Of a stretch of DNA of 15,053 nucleotides, positions 12,468 to 15,053 are shown in pieces. The stretch's first letter is position 1, and each line of letters begins with the position of its first letter. Both the position numbers and the translations under genes were made by a program. Source of the DNA: CAYJPV01 sp964396055. GTDB lineage: Bacteria > Acidobacteriota > Vicinamibacteria > Vicinamibacterales > JAKQTR01. The stretch covers positions 1 to 15,053 of the forward strand of contig CAYNDV010000119.1 in the NCBI GenBank assembly GCA_964396055.1. The letters run 5' to 3'. The notes under the pieces were generated by a model that was not told the origin of the DNA, did not search any database, and saw only the letters and a program-made list of their open reading frames with translations.

Positions 12468-14632
12468 CAGTGCGCCCCGTACAGCCGCCGGTAGTCCTCG
12501 GCCGTCCCGAGGATCCGCTTGACGTAGTTCTGCGTCTCGGGGAACGGGATGTCGTCGATGAACTCCTCGCGCGGCACACCCGGCCGCTCCGCGATCCAGC
12601 GCGCCACGCGGTGGCCGCCCGCGTTGTAGCCCGCCAGGGCAGCATGCACACCGCCGAATCTCCGCACCAGGTCCGCAAAGTAGGCCGTGCCAATCCGGAC
12701 GTTGATCTCGGGCCTGGTCAGCGACCGCGTCGAGAAGCCGCGGATGCCCAGGCGCCTGGCCCACTGCCGGCCGGTCTGCGGGACGACCTGCATGAGGCCG
12801 ATGGCGTTGGCGCTCGAGCGGGCCTCGGGATCGAACGTCGACTCCTGCGCCACCAGGGCCGCGACGAGGTACGGGTCGAGTTTGTGCGCGGCCGCGTACT
12901 TCCTGATGAGCGGCCAGTGGTCGAGCGGGAAGATCACCTGCTGGATCGCCTGGGGCAGGCGATCGCCGCCCGCCGCCAGGAAGTGCGGGTAGGTCTGGCG
13001 CATGACAGTGATGGCCGGCCGCAGATCGCCCTTCCGGTTCAGCAGCCACGCCCGCGTGGCGTCGAGCGCCGCCGATCGCCCCCAGGCCTTCTGCGCCCAG
13101 GCCACCTCGTCCAGCGCCTGCTCGTACAGGCCCGCGTGGATGAGCCACGCCAGCACATCGGTGTTCGGCAGTGCCGGCGGGGCCGGCGCCGGCGGGGCGG
13201 ACCAGCGGGCGAGCGTGAGCCCCGCGTCGGGACTCACGCCGGTCGCCTTCAGGCGCGCCGCCGCCAGGCGGCCGTAGTACGAATTCGCGTAGTCGGCCAG
13301 CACCAGGCGGTAGCGGTCGATGCCCGCGCGGCCCGGCCCCGTGCGCTCGCGGGCGCGCCCGGCCCAGTACAGCCACATCGGGCGGTAGTCGGACCGCGGG
13401 AAAGCCGCCGCTCCGCGCTCGAAGAACACCGCGGCATCGAGCAGCCGGTCGTGCTTGTAGGCCCACCATCCCGCTTTCCAGGCGGCTCGCGCCGCATGAC
13501 GTCCCCCGGGGAAGCGCTGCAGCAGTTCCCTGAACACCGCGTCGGCCGTCTCGTCGTCGTTCGCGATGATGTAGTGCGAGGCCAGGGCGTTCAGCCCGTC
13601 CTCCGCCCACGAGGAGGCGGGATGCTCGCCCACGAGCCGCCTGACCAGCGCCACGTACGCGGCGTGATCGCCCAGTTCGCGCACGGACGATGCGTGGTAG
13701 AAGAGGGCCTCGGCGCGGCGTGAGGCGGAGTCGAGGAAGGGGCGCGTGCCGTCGGCCGCGGCGCGGAACCGACGCAGGCCGTGATCGCATTCCGCCAGCC
13801 GCAGCGCCACGAGTTCCGCACCGTCACCGGTGACCGCAGGCTGAATCAGCGCGAAGCCCTCCCGGGCGAGGGCAAAGCGCCTCATCGAGAACAGGCGCTC
13901 GGCGCGGGCCAGTTCAGCCGCCACCCGCGGGCTGCCCGCCACGACGGGGTCGCGGCCGGCGCCGGCGATCTCCCGGGCGGCGGTCGTGCCGGCCTCGGTG
14001 GCCGGGAATTCGTAGTAGAGACGCGTCCAGGCCTCTGCCGCACGGCCGGTCTGCCCCAGGGCCGTGGCCAGTTGCGCCGTCTTGAGCAGCACCTGGTCTG
14101 CGGGCACGACCACCGGCGCATCCAGCGCCGCATAGATCGCCAGCGCCGCCGCGCCGTCGCCGGCGAGTTCCGCGACCTCGGCCTCGCGCACGGCCGCCCG
14201 TTCCGCCAGCGCGCTGCCCGGCTGAGCGGTCCGGACTGCGGCGAACGACTTGCGGGCAGCCTCGTACCGCTTGTCCGCGAGATCGATGAGTCCCAGCAAG
14301 TACGTGGCGTGATGGCGCAGCGGCGTACCCGCGAGCGCCGGCGGCCTGACGAGCGCCCGCACGCCGGCGGACTTGCCCGCGGCGATCGCCGTGGCGGCCT
14401 TGGCGAGGTCCGCCGCCGCGGCGCGCGCGGCGGCCGTGCCGGGCTTCGCGCTTGCAGGCGGGACGAACCAGTAGTGATCGGGCGACGCGGGCAGCGGCGG
14501 GTGTGCGGTCGGACGCAGGTCCACGGCCGCGTCGGCATCAGCCGGCGCCTGCCGTGTGGAGGACATGCTGGCGGGCCGCACCGCAGCACCGGCCAGCAGG
14601 CATATGCCGATTGTCAGGATGAACCGTCGCAC
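12467..14632 (-). CDS. Soluble lytic murein transglycosylase, Slt70-like
   Basis: This 721-residue periplasmic enzyme cleaves the MurNAc-GlcNAc bond of peptidoglycan to give 1,6-anhydro ends. The C-terminal SLT domain (about 575-715) has the catalytic Glu in QESTFDP (E597), GLMQ (612-615), GYNAG (668-672) and a PETQNYVKRI helix. Before it, residues about 75-540 are alpha-helical with TPR-like pairs, clearest around 350-430 (RELLQRFPGG, and WLYWAGRARERTG as in Slt superhelical domains). The start is uncertain. GTG at 14632 gives a clean signal peptide (RRFILTIGICLLAGAAVRPA). An ATG at 14707 (746 residues) would overlap the upstream gene and bury the signal. The gene follows the partial gene by 25 bp, suggesting co-transcription. 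Its stop touches heptamer repeats beside the scaffold gap. Confidence 0.92.
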   Translation of the reverse strand: MRRFILTIGICLLAGAAVRPASMSSTRQAPADADAAVDLRPTAHPPLPASPDHYWFVPPASAKPGTAAARAAAADLAKAATAIAAGKSAGVRALVRPPALAGTPLRHHATYLLGLIDLADKRYEAARKSFAAVRTAQPGSALAERAAVREAEVAELAGDGAAALAIYAALDAPVVVPADQVLLKTAQLATALGQTGRAAEAWTRLYYEFPATEAGTTAAREIAGAGRDPVVAGSPRVAAELARAERLFSMRRFALAREGFALIQPAVTGDGAELVALRLAECDHGLRRFRAAADGTRPFLDSASRRAEALFYHASSVRELGDHAAYVALVRRLVGEHPASSWAEDGLNALASHYIIANDDETADAVFRELLQRFPGGRHAARAAWKAGWWAYKHDRLLDAAVFFERGAAAFPRSDYRPMWLYWAGRARERTGPGRAGIDRYRLVLADYANSYYGRLAAARLKATGVSPDAGLTLARWSAPPAPAPPALPNTDVLAWLIHAGLYEQALDEVAWAQKAWGRSAALDATRAWLLNRKGDLRPAITVMRQTYPHFLAAGGDRLPQAIQQVIFPLDHWPLIRKYAAAHKLDPYLVAALVAQESTFDPEARSSANAIGLMQVVPQTGRQWARRLGIRGFSTRSLTRPEINVRIGTAYFADLVRRFGGVHAALAGYNAGGHRVARWIAERPGVPREEFIDDIPFPETQNYVKRILGTAEDYRRLYGAH

Positions 14633-14657
14633 GCGCTCGTGTATCCGCCTTCTCTCT

Positions 14658-15053
14658 CTATCTTGCACCGAGCAGCGTGGGATCGCCACCCGCGAGGGTC
14701 CGCACAAGTTCCTGGCCGAAGAAGTCGGCCTTCAGCCGTACTTGCACGGGGACGCGTTCCTCGTAGAGGTGCTGCGCCCGCTCGATCTCGGGCCGGAGCC
14801 GCTCGAGCAGGTTGCGGTTGCGGCGTCCCTCATTGACGGCCGCTTCGTGGTACAGCTTGATTTCCGACACCAGGAGCCGCGCGTAGCGCCGCGCCGCGTC
14901 TTCGTCTTCGTCGCCTGACGGCTGGAACGACCGCGTGTGCGGGGCGTAACGCGGCGTGGGCGCCGCGTCGGGAACCGTCGGCGGCGCCAGGGGCGGAGCC
15001 GGCGGGCTTGGCAGCGGCGCCGTCGCGGCCGGCGCCTGCGACGGCGCGGGCAC
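14658..15053 (-). CDS. Unrecognised protein, C-terminal part (5' end outside window)
   Basis: Only the last 131 codons are visible; the frame stays open to the window edge, so the start is missing. The first 35 or so residues are a Pro/Ala linker, followed by an acidic GDEDED stretch. A charged helical domain of about 80 residues then begins ARRYARLLVSEIKLYHEAAV and ends LVRTLAGGDPTLLGAR. The helical part looks like a conserved module attached by a flexible linker to some N-terminal domain not seen here. I do not recognise the family with confidence and assign no function. Being 25 bp upstream of the transglycosylase, it is probably in the same operon. A signal or sensor protein is one possibility, but nothing visible proves it. 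Confidence 0.75.
   Translation of the reverse strand: MPAPSQAPAATAPLPSPPAPPLAPPTVPDAAPTPRYAPHTRSFQPSGDEDEDAARRYARLLVSEIKLYHEAAVNEGRRNRNLLERLRPEIERAQHLYEERVPVQVRLKADFFGQELVRTLAGGDPTLLGAR

Noticed and set aside
12120..13790. Minus-strand open frame running through the N gap
   Set aside because: It is open only because N codons are not stops, and it is out of frame with the transglycosylase, which has all its catalytic motifs.
14651..14660. CT-rich dinucleotide run as a regulatory repeat
   Set aside because: Only about four and a half CT units are present, and they are explained by the purine-rich segment on the minus strand just after the upstream gene's stop, which may serve as a distant ribosome site for the transglycosylase.

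Overview
The window is a GC-rich bacterial chromosome fragment of about 70% G+C by eye. It carries one scaffold gap of exactly 100 N at 12354-12453. Seven genes are complete and one is cut by the right edge. Signal peptides, an outer-membrane barrel and a murein transglycosylase point to a Gram-negative cell. Gene style, stop-associated heptamer repeats and GGNTANNNT-like -10 boxes fit Acidobacteriota (Vicinamibacteria-like). That placement is my inference, because no marker gene is present.

Layout, left to right. 40-3633 (minus) is a two-gene operon for a heterodimeric ABC exporter; one subunit has a degenerate Walker B and the other a degenerate signature motif. It is divergent from cstA (3715-5463, plus), a pyruvate/peptide-type CstA transporter, across an 81-bp spacer with an inverted repeat. 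Next is a small outer-membrane beta-barrel gene (5562-6413, plus), with a leader rich in palindromes. It meets, tail to tail through a shared CTAG, a large GT-C-like membrane protein gene with a soluble beta-rich tail (6410-9076, minus). That gene is divergent, across only 25 bp, from two overlapping paralogous genes for GT-C-like multi-pass proteins (9102-10760 and 10721-12343, plus). After the gap come a Slt-type soluble lytic transglycosylase (12467-14632, minus) and the 3' end of an unrecognised Pro/Ala-rich gene (14658-15053, minus).

The central block (6410-12343) looks like a three-gene module of integral membrane enzymes probably acting on lipid-linked sugars for surface glycans. The most distinctive signals are not genes. 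A palindromic -10 element at 9084-9093 could fire both divergent genes as leaderless mRNAs. Heptamer-periodic repeats sit at the 3' ends of three minus-strand genes, and one of them touches the scaffold gap. A 27-bp near-perfect inverted repeat lies just past the end of the barrel gene. I see no phage, insertion sequence, CRISPR array, tRNA or rRNA, and no recognisable defence system. No gene-free stretch exceeds 300 bases.
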